Assembly (NCBI GenBank): GCA_012729405.1 | Contig: JAAYDH010000020.1 | Coordinates: forward strand, 1-57,482 | Source: Erysipelotrichaceae bacterium | Lineage (GTDB): Bacteria > Bacillota_I > Bacilli_A > RFN20 > CAG-826 | Reading direction: 5' to 3' | Length of the DNA stretch: 57,482 bases | Shown: positions 1-8,965 of the stretch, one piece after another | How positions within the stretch are numbered: position 1 is the first letter of the stretch | Layout: each line of letters begins with the position of its first letter | The notes under the pieces: model-generated | Told to the model about the DNA's origin: nothing | What the model saw: the letters and a program-made list of their open reading frames with translations, nothing else | The model's database searches: none | Made by a program: the position numbers and the translations under genes

Positions 1-17
1 AAAACAAGATTTCTTTA

Positions 18-36
18 TATAATAAAAGAAGGAGAG
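18..36 (+). promoter_or_regulatory. -10 box and RBS of rpiB
   Basis: TATAAT lies at 18-23 and a strong SD (AAGGAGAG) at 29-36, 7 nt before the rpiB ATG at 44. The -35 region would fall at or beyond the window edge. This implies that rpiB is the first gene of its transcript, with a very short leader. Confidence 0.5.
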
Positions 37-43
37 AAGAATT

Positions 44-484
44 ATGCTTAAAATTTCAATCGGTTCTGATCACGGCGGACTTGATTATAAAGACGAAATT
101 GTGAAACACCTGAAAGAGAAAGGTTATGAGGTAACTGATGTGGGCACTCATACGAATGAGTCTTGTCATTACCCTCAATACGCAGAAGCAGCAGCACACC
201 TAGTCGCTTCACGCGCCTGTGATTATGGTATCGTGTTATGTACATCTGGAGAAGGTGTCATGATTGCCGCCAATAAAGTAAAAGGTATTCGCTGTGGTGT
301 TGGATATAGTGACGAAGTAACCCGCTTAATGAGACAACACAACGATTGCAATATGATTGCATTCGGTCAAAAATTTATGGCTCTCGAAGATGTACTAAGA
401 AGAGTTGATATTTTCTTGAATACGCCGTTTGAAGGTGGACGACACTCTTACCGCGTCGACATGATTAAAGAAATTGAAGATTAA
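44..484 (+). CDS. rpiB: Ribose-5-phosphate isomerase B (RpiB/LacAB family)
   Basis: A 146-aa cytosolic sugar-phosphate isomerase that interconverts ribose 5-phosphate and ribulose 5-phosphate in the non-oxidative pentose phosphate route. The N-terminal SIGSDHGG motif, the CTSGEG loop holding the catalytic Cys, the IAANKVKGIRC stretch and the RQHNDCN motif are all family hallmarks, and the length is normal (about 145-150 aa). The loop reads CTSGEG rather than the commoner CGTGIG/CGSGIG, so a related aldose-phosphate substrate cannot be excluded. The start is fixed by the SD 7 nt upstream. It would receive ribose 5-phosphate from the ribokinase encoded at 17970-18857. Confidence 0.88.
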   Translation: MLKISIGSDHGGLDYKDEIVKHLKEKGYEVTDVGTHTNESCHYPQYAEAAAHLVASRACDYGIVLCTSGEGVMIAANKVKGIRCGVGYSDEVTRLMRQHNDCNMIAFGQKFMALEDVLRRVDIFLNTPFEGGRHSYRVDMIKEIED

Positions 485-501
485 TTAATAATTTTTTAAT
501 C

Positions 502-538
502 AAAAGCACTCTAAATAATTATGGGTGCTTTTTCTTTT
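502..538 (+). terminator. rpiB terminator that contains the comFA start
   Basis: AAAAGCAC (502-509) pairs with GTGCTTTT (525-532) across a 15-nt loop, followed by a T-rich run to 538. The comFA ATG (521-523) lies at the 3' edge of the loop, so the terminator and the next gene's first codons share the same DNA. Confidence 0.7.
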
Positions 539-1693
539 GTCTGTCCAATTTGTGGAAACTCTGACCGGAATAGTATTGGTATTAGAAATGGTAAATTTTA
601 TTGTCGGAAATGTATCTCATTTCGCGGACAAGAAGTATTTCAAACCGAGCAAAGCGAAAAGCCTGTTATTTGGGATCTAAATTATGAGTTATCCGAAGAT
701 CAAAAAGAACTCGGAGAGGAGCTTCTAAAAAATTTTATTAAGCACAAAAATTCCTTCGTGTATGCAGTGTGCGGTTCAGGAAAAACAGAAATCACCTTAA
801 GATTAATTTCCTATGCCATTTCAAAAGGAAAAAATGTTGGTTTCGCCGTTCCACGAAGAGATGTTGTCATCGAATTAGGAGAACGATTCAAACAAATCTT
901 TAAAGAGAACACAATAGTAGAAGTTTATGGTGGTCACACAAACACCATAAAAGGCGATTTAATTTGTTGCACGACCCATCAATTATTTCGTTATCCAGGC
1001 TATTTTGACTTGTTAATCCTCGATGAGATTGATGCCTTTCCTTTTCATGAAAATGAGGTCTTAAATGCATTTTCTCGCAGATCAGTGAAAGGGAATTTTG
1101 TCATGATGTCTGCAACCCCGTCTCAAGAACAGCTGCATAACTTTGAAAAGGATGGAGGAATTATTTTGCAACTGTTTACGCGATACCATCGCTACCCTTT
1201 GCCAGTTCCGCGAGTAATAATTGTTTCAAAATCAATGCAAAAACTTGCATGTTATAGGTTAATTAAAAATCTTACACAAAAGGGAAAACCTGTTTTTGTT
1301 TTCACACCAACTATAAGGCTATGCGAAGAATTATTTGGTAGTCTAAAATATTTTTTGCCTCATGGAAACTATGTTCATTCAAAAAGAGAAAATAGACAAC
1401 AAATTATTCAACAATTTAGGGAGGGAAAGTACAAATATCTAATTACCACGTCCGTACTTGAAAGGGGGGTGACGATGAAGGGGCTTCAAGTAGTTGTTTT
1501 TCAAGCAAACCATAGTATTTACAACTCCTATGCATTGATACAAATTGCTGGAAGAGTTGGACGTAAAAAAGAAGACCCGGAAGGGAATGTGATTTTTCTA
1601 TCAAATGAAACTAATCAAGAAATTAACAGATGCATTAGAACAATTGAATGGTCAAACAAGAATCTGCAAAATCTGTTTAAAACCGATACATAA
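521..1693 (+). CDS. comFA: ComFA-like DEAD/DEAH-box helicase
   Basis: A 390-aa superfamily 2 ATPase resembling ComFA, the cytosolic motor for pulling single-stranded DNA into competent cells. Visible features: an N-terminal four-cysteine zinc finger (Cys8, 11, 28, 31), Walker A CGSGKTE near residue 84, a DEID Walker B, the MSATP motif III, and a C-terminal helicase lobe ending in QIAGRVGRKKEDPEG (motif VI). An in-frame TAA at 512-514 rules out any longer start with ATG, and the zinc finger argues against a later one. There is no SD in front of the ATG, which sits inside the rpiB terminator. It overlaps comFC by 89 nt. No other uptake genes are in the window, so a role in transformation is by homology only. 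Confidence 0.85.
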   Translation: MGAFSFVCPICGNSDRNSIGIRNGKFYCRKCISFRGQEVFQTEQSEKPVIWDLNYELSEDQKELGEELLKNFIKHKNSFVYAVCGSGKTEITLRLISYAISKGKNVGFAVPRRDVVIELGERFKQIFKENTIVEVYGGHTNTIKGDLICCTTHQLFRYPGYFDLLILDEIDAFPFHENEVLNAFSRRSVKGNFVMMSATPSQEQLHNFEKDGGIILQLFTRYHRYPLPVPRVIIVSKSMQKLACYRLIKNLTQKGKPVFVFTPTIRLCEELFGSLKYFLPHGNYVHSKRENRQQIIQQFREGKYKYLITTSVLERGVTMKGLQVVVFQANHSIYNSYALIQIAGRVGRKKEDPEGNVIFLSNETNQEINRCIRTIEWSNKNLQNLFKTDT

Positions 1694-2264
1694 TTGGAAT
1701 TTGCATATCTTCTTTAAAACGAATTATTTAATTTGTGCAAAATGTGAGCAAAAATTAGTCCCCCATTTTTACAAATTTAGTATTGGCGAAATTGGAGCGG
1801 TTGCCATTTATAAATATGACGAGGAGATTCGAGGCCTGCTCTATCAACTTAAAGGATGTTATGATATTGAGCTTGGAGGGGTCTTTCTGGATCGTTTCAA
1901 AGATGAGCTAAAAACAATTTATCATGATTATTATCTTGTCCCAGCCCCCTCTTCTAAAAAGAGCGATAGGGAAAGAGAATTCAATCATGTGAGAGCAATA
2001 TTCAACTGCCTAAAATTGCCTTATCTTCCAATTGTTGAGAAATCATTTGATTACAAACAATCCGAACTAACGGTTGGCGCAAGAAAAGAAGCCTTAAGTA
2101 AGTTAAGATTAATAGATAAAACCAAGTTGTATGGTAAAAAAATATTGATTGTCGACGATGTTTTCACAACGGGGGCCACAGTTCAAGGGATTATCAAACT
2201 AGTAAAAACCTTAAATCCGAAGAAAATTAGGGTTTTGGTGATGAGTAAAACCTTTCTCAAATAA
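1605..2264 (+). CDS. comFC: ComFC-like phosphoribosyltransferase-fold protein
   Basis: A 219-aa ComF/GntX-family protein. The N-terminal zinc ribbon (RICKICLKP and LICAKCEQKL) and the C-terminal PRPP-binding loop ILIVDDVFTTGAT are clear. ComFC partners ComFA in DNA uptake in Bacillus; the PRTase fold has no firmly known substrate. The first ATG of the frame lies 89 nt inside comFA. The residues before Cys-X2-Cys are not conserved, so a TTG at 1644 is an alternative start; translational coupling to comFA is likely either way. In many Bacilli hpf/raiA follows, but here secA follows directly. Confidence 0.82.
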   Translation: MKLIKKLTDALEQLNGQTRICKICLKPIHNWNLHIFFKTNYLICAKCEQKLVPHFYKFSIGEIGAVAIYKYDEEIRGLLYQLKGCYDIELGGVFLDRFKDELKTIYHDYYLVPAPSSKKSDREREFNHVRAIFNCLKLPYLPIVEKSFDYKQSELTVGARKEALSKLRLIDKTKLYGKKILIVDDVFTTGATVQGIIKLVKTLNPKKIRVLVMSKTFLK

Positions 2265-2277
2265 GCCTTCGGATTTA
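2212..2277 (+). repeat. Long inverted repeat closing comFC
   Basis: TAAATCCGAAG (2212-2222) in the comFC coding end is an exact 11-bp inverted match to CTTCGGATTTA (2267-2277) just after the stop. Between them GGTTTT and AAAACC can form a nested stem. No T-run follows, so it looks like a transcript-end or mRNA-stability structure rather than a standard intrinsic terminator. Confidence 0.5.
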
Positions 2278-2335
2278 GCCTAATCTATATAATAGTATTA
2301 GACTAATGCAAATTTGAATGATAAGATAGGAAAGC

Positions 2336-2381
2336 AAATGCTCTAGCATTTTATGTATTTTGAAAGGCACAATTAGTTGTG
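2336..2381 (+). promoter_or_regulatory. Two small hairpins in the secA leader
   Basis: AAATGC-TCTA-GCATTT (2336-2351) is a perfect hairpin, and CACAA (2368-2372) pairs with TTGTG (2377-2381) just upstream of a weak SD (GGTGA) before the secA ATG at 2395. A TATAAT-like box lies near 2288. The 130-nt gap between comFC and secA otherwise holds no gene; hpf, often found here, is absent. Confidence 0.35.
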
Positions 2382-2394
2382 TTGGTGACATTTT

Positions 2395-4806
2395 ATGGGC
2401 TTTTTTGATAAAAGAAGACTGAAACTATATGAAAAACAAGCGAACAAGGTTTTGTCTTATGAGAAGACTATGGCTGCTTTAAGCGACGATGAACTCAGAG
2501 CTAAGACGGAGTACTTTAGGGATTTGCTCGCCCACGGCAAAACATTGGATGACATTAAGTTCGAAGCTTTTGCTGTTGCTCGCGAGGCAGCTAAAAGAAC
2601 GCTGGGAGAGTTTCCGTTCAAAGTTCAAATCATTGGAGCGCTAGTTCTTCACGATGGTGAAGTGGCCGAGATGAAGACCGGCGAAGGGAAAACTTTAACT
2701 GCGACAATGGCAGTTTATCTCAACGCGATGGCTGGTAAAGGAATCCATGTGGTTACAGTTAACGAATACTTATCAAAACGTGACGCCGATTGGATGGGGC
2801 AAATATATCGTTTCCTTGGTTTAACCGTTGGAGTTAACTTGCGTGAAAAAACCACATCTGAAAAAAGAGAGGCCCACCTTTGTGATATCACATATACCAC
2901 TAACTCTGAATTAGGTTTTGACTATCTCCGCGATAACATGGCGGTAGATATGGAACATAGAGTATTGAGAGGACTGAATTTTTGTGTCATTGACGAGGCC
3001 GACTCAATCTTAATTGACGAATCTAGAACTCCCTTAATTATTTCTGGTGGAGCAAAGACATCCGCATCCCAATATACAGTGGCGGATCGTTTCTGCAAAG
3101 CGCTGAAGAAGGAGGTTGATTTTGTCATTGATGTTAAAGACAAAACTGTTAATCTAACAGATCAAGGCAACCAAAAAGCCGAGAGAATGTTCGGCATCAA
3201 AAACCTTTATGATCCGGAATTTTCTGAACTAGTTCATAGAATTCACAATGCTTTGAAGGCAAATTATATTATGATTCGTGATGTCGACTATTTAGTCGAC
3301 GCTGAAGGACAAGTTCAAATTATCGACCAATTTACTGGCCGTGTTTTACCTGGCCGTGAGTGGTCAGATGGTCTACACCAAGCTGTCCAAGCCAAAGAAA
3401 ATGTCACCATTAAACAAGAAACCGTTACGATGGCGACAATTACCTACCAAAATTTCTTTCGTCTCTTTAAAAAGATAGCTGGTATGACTGGTACAGCGAA
3501 AACTGAAGAAGAAGAATTCCGCAAAATCTACAACATGCGAGTTGTATGTATTCCTACAAACAAGCCTGTACAGCGCAACGATGCATTAGATTATGTATAT
3601 GCGCACAAGGGGCCAAAACTTGTTGCCTTGATTAAAGAAGTCAAGGAAAGACATGAAAAGGGCCAGCCAATTCTTATTGGTACCGTTTCGGTTGAATCCT
3701 CTGAAGAGATCTCGGCTCTATTAACTCAAGCCGGGCTCCCTCACGAGGTCTTAAACGCGAAGAATCATGCTCGCGAAGCGGAGATTATTTCGCATGCAGG
3801 CGAAAGGGGGCACATAACCCTCGCTACTAATATGGCTGGTCGTGGTACCGACATAAAGATTAATGATGAGGTTAGAGCTCTTGGAGGATTATGTGTCTTT
3901 GGGACCGAAAGACATGAGTCGCGCCGTATTGATAACCAATTACGTGGACGCAGCGGACGTCAAGGAGATCCAGGATTCTCTAGGTTCTATGTTTCATTTG
4001 ATGACACATTACTTATCCGTTTCGCTGCCGATAAATATCGCGACTGGATTCAAAAGCAATTTGGTGATGAGGCACTTGAAATGAAACTTATTACTAATTT
4101 GATTACTAGCGCTCAAAAGAAGATTGAAGGTATGAACTTTGATATTCGCAAAAACTTACTTGATTACGACGACGTTCTCGCCAAACAAAGACAAATTGTC
4201 TATGACAAACGCGATCGAATCATCGAAGGCAAAAATATTTCCGATATCGTTGATGAAATCTTTGATACAACCGGCGGATTCCTTGCTCAAAAATCTATTC
4301 CTCTTGGAAGTAGAGATCAATTGATTTCTGGAGATTTACTTGTTAAGCAAGTAGAACCAAGATTTTTACCTACTGGATCAATTAAAAAGAATCTCTACGA
4401 AGATTCCCCTGTTGAAGACGTCGGACAAGACCTTGGCGATATTCTCCAAGATCGTTACGAAGAGCGCAGAAAAGAATGGCCACCAGATGTTGCCGAAAAA
4501 GTCGAACGTTCGATTATTTTACATACTATCGACCAGAATTGGACTAAACACATTGACGCGATGGCGAGATTGCGAGAGGGCATTCACCTGCGTAGCTACG
4601 CAAATGTTAATCCGCTACAAGACTATGTAAACGAGGGGTATAGAATGTTTAAAGAAACTCTTGAGATTGCATCTGTCGACGCGGTTCTTAATTTATTGAA
4701 TATCAAACTTGAACTCAAACAGCCAGAAGATAAACCGGCTGATGTTGTTGCTGAACAAAAACCAGCACCAGCACCAGAAGTTTCAAATACGGGGGAGAGC
4801 AAATAA
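2395..4806 (+). CDS. secA: Preprotein translocase ATPase SecA
   Basis: An 803-aa motor that pushes unfolded preproteins through SecYEG at the inner face of the membrane; SecY (35871) and SecG (8966) are also in this window. Walker A MKTGEGKT lies at residues 93-100, Walker B as VIDEADSILIDE near 200, the preprotein cross-linking domain follows, and the second helicase lobe shows TNMAGRGTDI and QLRGRSGRQGD. The helical scaffold is complete. The C-terminus is a short Lys/Pro/Ala-rich tail with no cysteine zinc motif of the SecB-binding type, as in several Gram-positive SecAs. prfB begins 2 nt after the stop. Confidence 0.97.
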   Translation: MGFFDKRRLKLYEKQANKVLSYEKTMAALSDDELRAKTEYFRDLLAHGKTLDDIKFEAFAVAREAAKRTLGEFPFKVQIIGALVLHDGEVAEMKTGEGKTLTATMAVYLNAMAGKGIHVVTVNEYLSKRDADWMGQIYRFLGLTVGVNLREKTTSEKREAHLCDITYTTNSELGFDYLRDNMAVDMEHRVLRGLNFCVIDEADSILIDESRTPLIISGGAKTSASQYTVADRFCKALKKEVDFVIDVKDKTVNLTDQGNQKAERMFGIKNLYDPEFSELVHRIHNALKANYIMIRDVDYLVDAEGQVQIIDQFTGRVLPGREWSDGLHQAVQAKENVTIKQETVTMATITYQNFFRLFKKIAGMTGTAKTEEEEFRKIYNMRVVCIPTNKPVQRNDALDYVYAHKGPKLVALIKEVKERHEKGQPILIGTVSVESSEEISALLTQAGLPHEVLNAKNHAREAEIISHAGERGHITLATNMAGRGTDIKINDEVRALGGLCVFGTERHESRRIDNQLRGRSGRQGDPGFSRFYVSFDDTLLIRFAADKYRDWIQKQFGDEALEMKLITNLITSAQKKIEGMNFDIRKNLLDYDDVLAKQRQIVYDKRDRIIEGKNISDIVDEIFDTTGGFLAQKSIPLGSRDQLISGDLLVKQVEPRFLPTGSIKKNLYEDSPVEDVGQDLGDILQDRYEERRKEWPPDVAEKVERSIILHTIDQNWTKHIDAMARLREGIHLRSYANVNPLQDYVNEGYRMFKETLEIASVDAVLNLLNIKLELKQPEDKPADVVAEQKPAPAPEVSNTGESK

Positions 4807-4807
4807 A

Positions 4808-5936
4808 ATGAAAGACATCGTTGCCTTAAAACAACAACTTTGTGCTGTTGGTGACAAAATCAACCAACTCGGGTCTTCTCTTTGACTTTGATCAACTCGA
4901 TTTTGAAGTTGATAAACTGACAGAAAAAAGTAACGAGCCTGATTTTTGGAATGATTCAACTAGCGCCTTAGAAGTAATTTCGCGTCTAAAATACTGCAAA
5001 GACTTAGCCGGGAAATATCGCTCGATGTCAAAGAGCATTCTTGATATCCAAGAACTTCTTTCTCTTGGTGATACCTCGTTCTTCGATGAAATCGAAAAAC
5101 AATTAGACATCATTGAAAAAGATGTCAAAGAATTCGAGCTGCAAATCCTTTTTAGTGGCGAATTTGATAATCTTAACGCGGTTCTCGAAATCCACCCAGG
5201 AGCGGGTGGGACGGAGGCGCAGGATTGGGCGGACATGCTCTATCGAATGTACATGTGTTTTGCGGATATAAAGGGGTTAAAAGTGCTCCAAATTTATAAT
5301 GAACCGGGCGAAGAAGCCGGCATTAAATCAGTCACTTTCAAAGTAGTTGGCCCTCATGCCTATGGGTTGTTAAAAAGCGAAAAGGGCGTACATCGTCTCG
5401 TTCGAATTTCTCCCTTTGATGCCAACAAAAGACGGCATACCTCATTCGCGTCAGTCAATGTTGTGCCAGAATTTAAAAACAATAACTTCAACATTCAAAT
5501 CAATGACAGCGATCTAAAAATCGACACATATCGGAGCGGAGGTGCCGGCGGGCAAAACGTCAATAAGGTTGAAACCGCCGTTCGCATTACCCATTTGCCA
5601 ACTGGAATAGTTGTTTCCTGTCAAATCGAGCGAAGCCAATTATCGAATAAAGAAGTGGCAATGCAGATGCTAAAGAGCAAATTATATTTGCTAGAATTAG
5701 AGAAGCGGAATAACGCTATGAAAGGTATTGTTGGTGAGAAAAAAAATATCGAATGGGGAAGCCAAATTCGATCCTACGTTTTTTGTCCATACACTCTAGT
5801 AAAGGACAATCGAACAAATTACGAAGAAACAAATGTAGAAACAATTATGGATGGATATATTGAAGGATTCATCTACGCATACTTACAAAAGGAGGCCAAA
5901 GAAAATGAACAATTTAATGTCAAAAATAAATCTTAA
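4808..5936 (+). CDS. prfB: Peptide chain release factor 2, made by +1 frameshift
   Basis: RF2 recognises UAA/UGA and triggers peptide release. Translation starts at ATG 4808 and reads 25 codons to CTT TGA C (4880-4886); skipping the T at 4883 moves into the long frame (GAC TTT GAT) for a product of about 375 aa. This is the classic autoregulatory UGA site. The usual SD-like AGGGGG just before CTT is weak here: only CGGG, about 6 nt upstream of CTT. The SPF tripeptide for UGA reading is present (RISPFDANK), as is the catalytic GGQ loop (RSGGAGGQNVNKVE, near residue 247). The apparent ATG at 4842 in the long frame is not the real start. It is coupled to secA and overlaps the next gene by 32 nt. 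Confidence 0.95.
4880..4886 (+). promoter_or_regulatory. prfB programmed +1 frameshift site
   Basis: CTT TGA C lies in frame with the ATG at 4808: peptidyl-tRNA-Leu slips from CTT to TTT when RF2 is scarce. Downstream GAC TTT GAT continues the RF2 frame. The site also shows that UGA is a stop codon in this genome. Confidence 0.92.
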
Positions 5937-6900
5937 AAATTACATCCTGCAAATTGCGGTCGTAATTATTGGTTCGTTCCTATTGGCTTTTGGCAACATT
6001 GTTTTTCTTAGTCCCGCGATGATTAACGCCGGTGGTCTTAACGGAATTTCGATTGTTGTTAAGTCATTCTTTAGTGAGGCGGACCAAAGCCTTGTTTACA
6101 ACGTTACGACAACCGCGCTCTCGATTATTCTTTGGATTGTCGGATTAATTTTCATTGGAAAAGATTTCGCCTTCAAGACATTGCTTTCCGCAATCATGGT
6201 TCCTGCTGCGACCGCATTTTTCTCTTTTGTTCCTGGCGTGAGCGATTGGTGCATTAATATTTCAAACGCTGTTGTCGGCGACATCGGCGGTACATTCGAA
6301 GTCGGACGCATAATGCTTGCTGGTATTACCGGCGGGGTTATCGTCGGAGTGGGTGTTTCAATCACGTTCGTCGGTGGTGGAAGCACTGGCGGGGTTGATG
6401 TCCTTAATTTCATACTCAATAAATATCTCCACATTAAGCAATCTGTAGGCAGTTTTATTATCGACGGGGCGACCATTTTTATTGGTATGCTTATTATTCT
6501 TCCTAATGTTTCCGATGCCGCTGATTACTTAGTGCAATGTTTGTGCGGAATTATATCCGCTTTTATCACCGCCATACTTATCGAATATGTTTATATCGGA
6601 GCCCAAACGAGCTACAAGGCGGAAATCATTTCTTCAAAATGGCAAGAAATTAGTGACTATGTACAAAACGTCATTGGACGCGGCGCAACCATCGTCCGCG
6701 CTGAAGGCGGATACAAGGGTGAAGAAAGAGTTATACTCACTGTTGTCTTTGACAAAACACAATACACAAAAATTCGAGATTTTATCGTTAGAACAGATCC
6801 CGCCGCCTTTATTACCTTTACCCAAACCAACGCTGTCTATGGAGAAGGCTTCAAAAGTGTAAATGTAAATAAAAAAGTTAAAAAGAAGGCGAAAAAATAA
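5905..6900 (+). CDS. YitT-family membrane protein (DUF161/DUF2179)
   Basis: A 331-aa integral membrane protein with about five or six hydrophobic segments (residues 10-200) rich in GG and GxG turns, such as TFVGGGSTGGVD, followed by a soluble C-terminal DUF2179 domain of about 80 aa ending in FTQTNAVYGEGF. Members of this family are widespread in Bacillota; transport has been suggested but no substrate is established. The frame is open from 5851, inside prfB, but ATG 5905 has a GGAGG SD 9 nt upstream (5891-5895) and is preferred. The overlap with prfB suggests translational coupling. Confidence 0.85.
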   Translation: MNNLMSKINLKNYILQIAVVIIGSFLLAFGNIVFLSPAMINAGGLNGISIVVKSFFSEADQSLVYNVTTTALSIILWIVGLIFIGKDFAFKTLLSAIMVPAATAFFSFVPGVSDWCINISNAVVGDIGGTFEVGRIMLAGITGGVIVGVGVSITFVGGGSTGGVDVLNFILNKYLHIKQSVGSFIIDGATIFIGMLIILPNVSDAADYLVQCLCGIISAFITAILIEYVYIGAQTSYKAEIISSKWQEISDYVQNVIGRGATIVRAEGGYKGEERVILTVVFDKTQYTKIRDFIVRTDPAAFITFTQTNAVYGEGFKSVNVNKKVKKKAKK

Positions 6901-6913
6901 TTTAAAAAATTTA

Positions 6914-8896
6914 ATGGACACAGAACACAAATTTGAACTTGTATCATCTTTTAAACCCACCGGCGACCAGCCTCAGGCAATTAAACAGCTTGTCGATGGT
7001 ATTTTGAGCAACCGTAAATTTCAGGTTCTTTTAGGCGCAACAGGAACCGGCAAAACCTTTACGATGGCAAACATCATTCAAAGGGTGCAACGACCCGCTC
7101 TAGTCCTCGTTCACAACAAAACTCTCGCAGGACAACTATATTCAGAGTTTAAAGAACTCTTCCCAAATAATAGGGTAGAATATTTTGTCTCTAACTTTGA
7201 CTTCTACCAACCTGAAGCATACATTCCAAAAACTGATACCTACATCGACAAAAACGCTGTCATGAACGATGAAATAGAGATGTTAAGAACATCGGCGATT
7301 AACTCTGTTATTGAGAGGCGCGATACGATCATAGTTGCCTCAGTTGCGTCTATTTATGGATTGACAGACCCGGATGAGTATCGAAACCTTGTATTTAATG
7401 TTCGAGTCGGTGAAACAATCAATCGGTCTGATTTTTTTAAGAAACTTGTTGACGCACAATATAAAAGAAATAATCTTGATGCCGTTCCAGGCACCTTCCG
7501 AGTAAGGGGAGATATCATCGAAATAATTCCCGCGAACTCAGAAGACAACCACGTCATTCGAATTGATACTTTTGGTGATGAAGTAGAAAAAATAATGCTC
7601 GTCGATTTGTTAACAGGAGAAATAAAAAATAATTACCATACATATCCCATTTTTCCTGCTTATGATCACGCATCAGCAAGAAATAGAATCAAAGAAGCTT
7701 GCGAAACGATTAAAATTGAACTTGGAGAGCGATTAAAATATTTTAAAGAAAGCGGCAAATTACTCGAGGCAGAGAGATTAGAGAATCGCACTAACCAGGA
7801 TATTGAGAACATGCAAGAATTTGGTATGTGCCCAGGAATTGAGAACTACTCAAGACACATTGATAAAAGAAAACCAGGTGAAAAACCTTTTTGCCTTTTA
7901 GATTATTTTCCGGCCGATTTCCTTCTCTTTATTGACGAATCACACGTTACATTCCCTCAGCTAAATGGCATGTATCACGGCGATTTGTCTCGAAAAACGA
8001 ACTTGGTTGATTATGGATTTCGTTTGCCATCCGCACTTGATAACCGTCCTCTTAAATTTGAAGAATTTGAAAAAATGATGCCAACGGTCATTTGTACAAG
8101 TGCCACACCGGGAGATTATGAAAGGAAGAAATGCAATGGCGCAATTGTCGAGCAAATCATTCGCCCAACCGGATTGTTAGATCCACAAGTTGAAGTGAGG
8201 AAAACACTTGGACAAATTGATGACCTTCTCTCTCAAATCAAACAAAGAATCATAAGCAATGAGCGCATAATGATTGTTACATTAACAATTAGAATGGCGG
8301 AGGATTTAACCTCTTATTTAAAAGAACGCGGCATTAAAGTGATCTATCTTCACCACGAGACAAAGACTCTTGAGAGAAGCGAGGTAATCTACCAGCTCCG
8401 CAAAGGAAAATACGATGTCTTAGTTGGTATTAATCTTCTAAGAGAAGGTCTTGATATTCCTGAGGTGTCTCTCGTAGCTATCTTGGATGCCGATAAAGAG
8501 GGTTTTTTGAGAAGTTCCCGCTCGCTAATTCAAATCATCGGTCGCGCCGCTCGCAACGAACATGGTCTTGTTGTCATGTACGCGGACAAAATTACGGACT
8601 CGATGCGCATCGCGATTGATGAAACTGACCGTCGTCGAAGAATTCAAGGCCAATACAACGAAGAAAATGGAATTATTCCGCGCACAATTATCAAAGAAAT
8701 TCGTCTGCCAATTCACAACACTGAAAGTGCGATTGAGGAGATGATTAAACTTACAAAGCATGGTTCCAGATCAGAAATAAGCAAGCGAATCAAAGAGTTA
8801 GAAAAAGAAATGAAACAAGCGGCTCATGAGTTTGATTTTGAAAGGGCGGCTGAATTGCGAGATATTATTCTCGAGATGAAAGCGAATATTCAATAA
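6914..8896 (+). CDS. uvrB: Excinuclease ABC subunit B
   Basis: A 660-aa nucleotide excision repair helicase-like protein that verifies DNA damage and recruits UvrC. Walker A GATGTGKT is at residues 41-48, the DNA-inserting beta-hairpin region NFDFYQPEAYIP near 95-106, then LLFIDESH (Walker B), TSATPGD, and QIIGRAARN (motif VI). The C-terminal UVR coiled coil (SKRIKELEKEM, FERAAELRDII) is intact. The start ATG lies 13 nt after the YitT gene with only A/T upstream and no SD. uvrA, often the next gene, is not in the window. Confidence 0.97.
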   Translation: MDTEHKFELVSSFKPTGDQPQAIKQLVDGILSNRKFQVLLGATGTGKTFTMANIIQRVQRPALVLVHNKTLAGQLYSEFKELFPNNRVEYFVSNFDFYQPEAYIPKTDTYIDKNAVMNDEIEMLRTSAINSVIERRDTIIVASVASIYGLTDPDEYRNLVFNVRVGETINRSDFFKKLVDAQYKRNNLDAVPGTFRVRGDIIEIIPANSEDNHVIRIDTFGDEVEKIMLVDLLTGEIKNNYHTYPIFPAYDHASARNRIKEACETIKIELGERLKYFKESGKLLEAERLENRTNQDIENMQEFGMCPGIENYSRHIDKRKPGEKPFCLLDYFPADFLLFIDESHVTFPQLNGMYHGDLSRKTNLVDYGFRLPSALDNRPLKFEEFEKMMPTVICTSATPGDYERKKCNGAIVEQIIRPTGLLDPQVEVRKTLGQIDDLLSQIKQRIISNERIMIVTLTIRMAEDLTSYLKERGIKVIYLHHETKTLERSEVIYQLRKGKYDVLVGINLLREGLDIPEVSLVAILDADKEGFLRSSRSLIQIIGRAARNEHGLVVMYADKITDSMRIAIDETDRRRRIQGQYNEENGIIPRTIIKEIRLPIHNTESAIEEMIKLTKHGSRSEISKRIKELEKEMKQAAHEFDFERAAELRDIILEMKANIQ

Positions 8897-8965
8897 TGTT
8901 TTGTTTGCCTTATTGACGCGTTTTATTTATTATTATTAAGCAATCGATAGAAAGGATGAACATAT

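Noticed and set aside
4842..4883. ATG 4842 as the prfB start
   Set aside because: It is only the first ATG in the post-frameshift frame. ATG 4808 plus the CTT TGA C site explains the full RF2 N-terminus.
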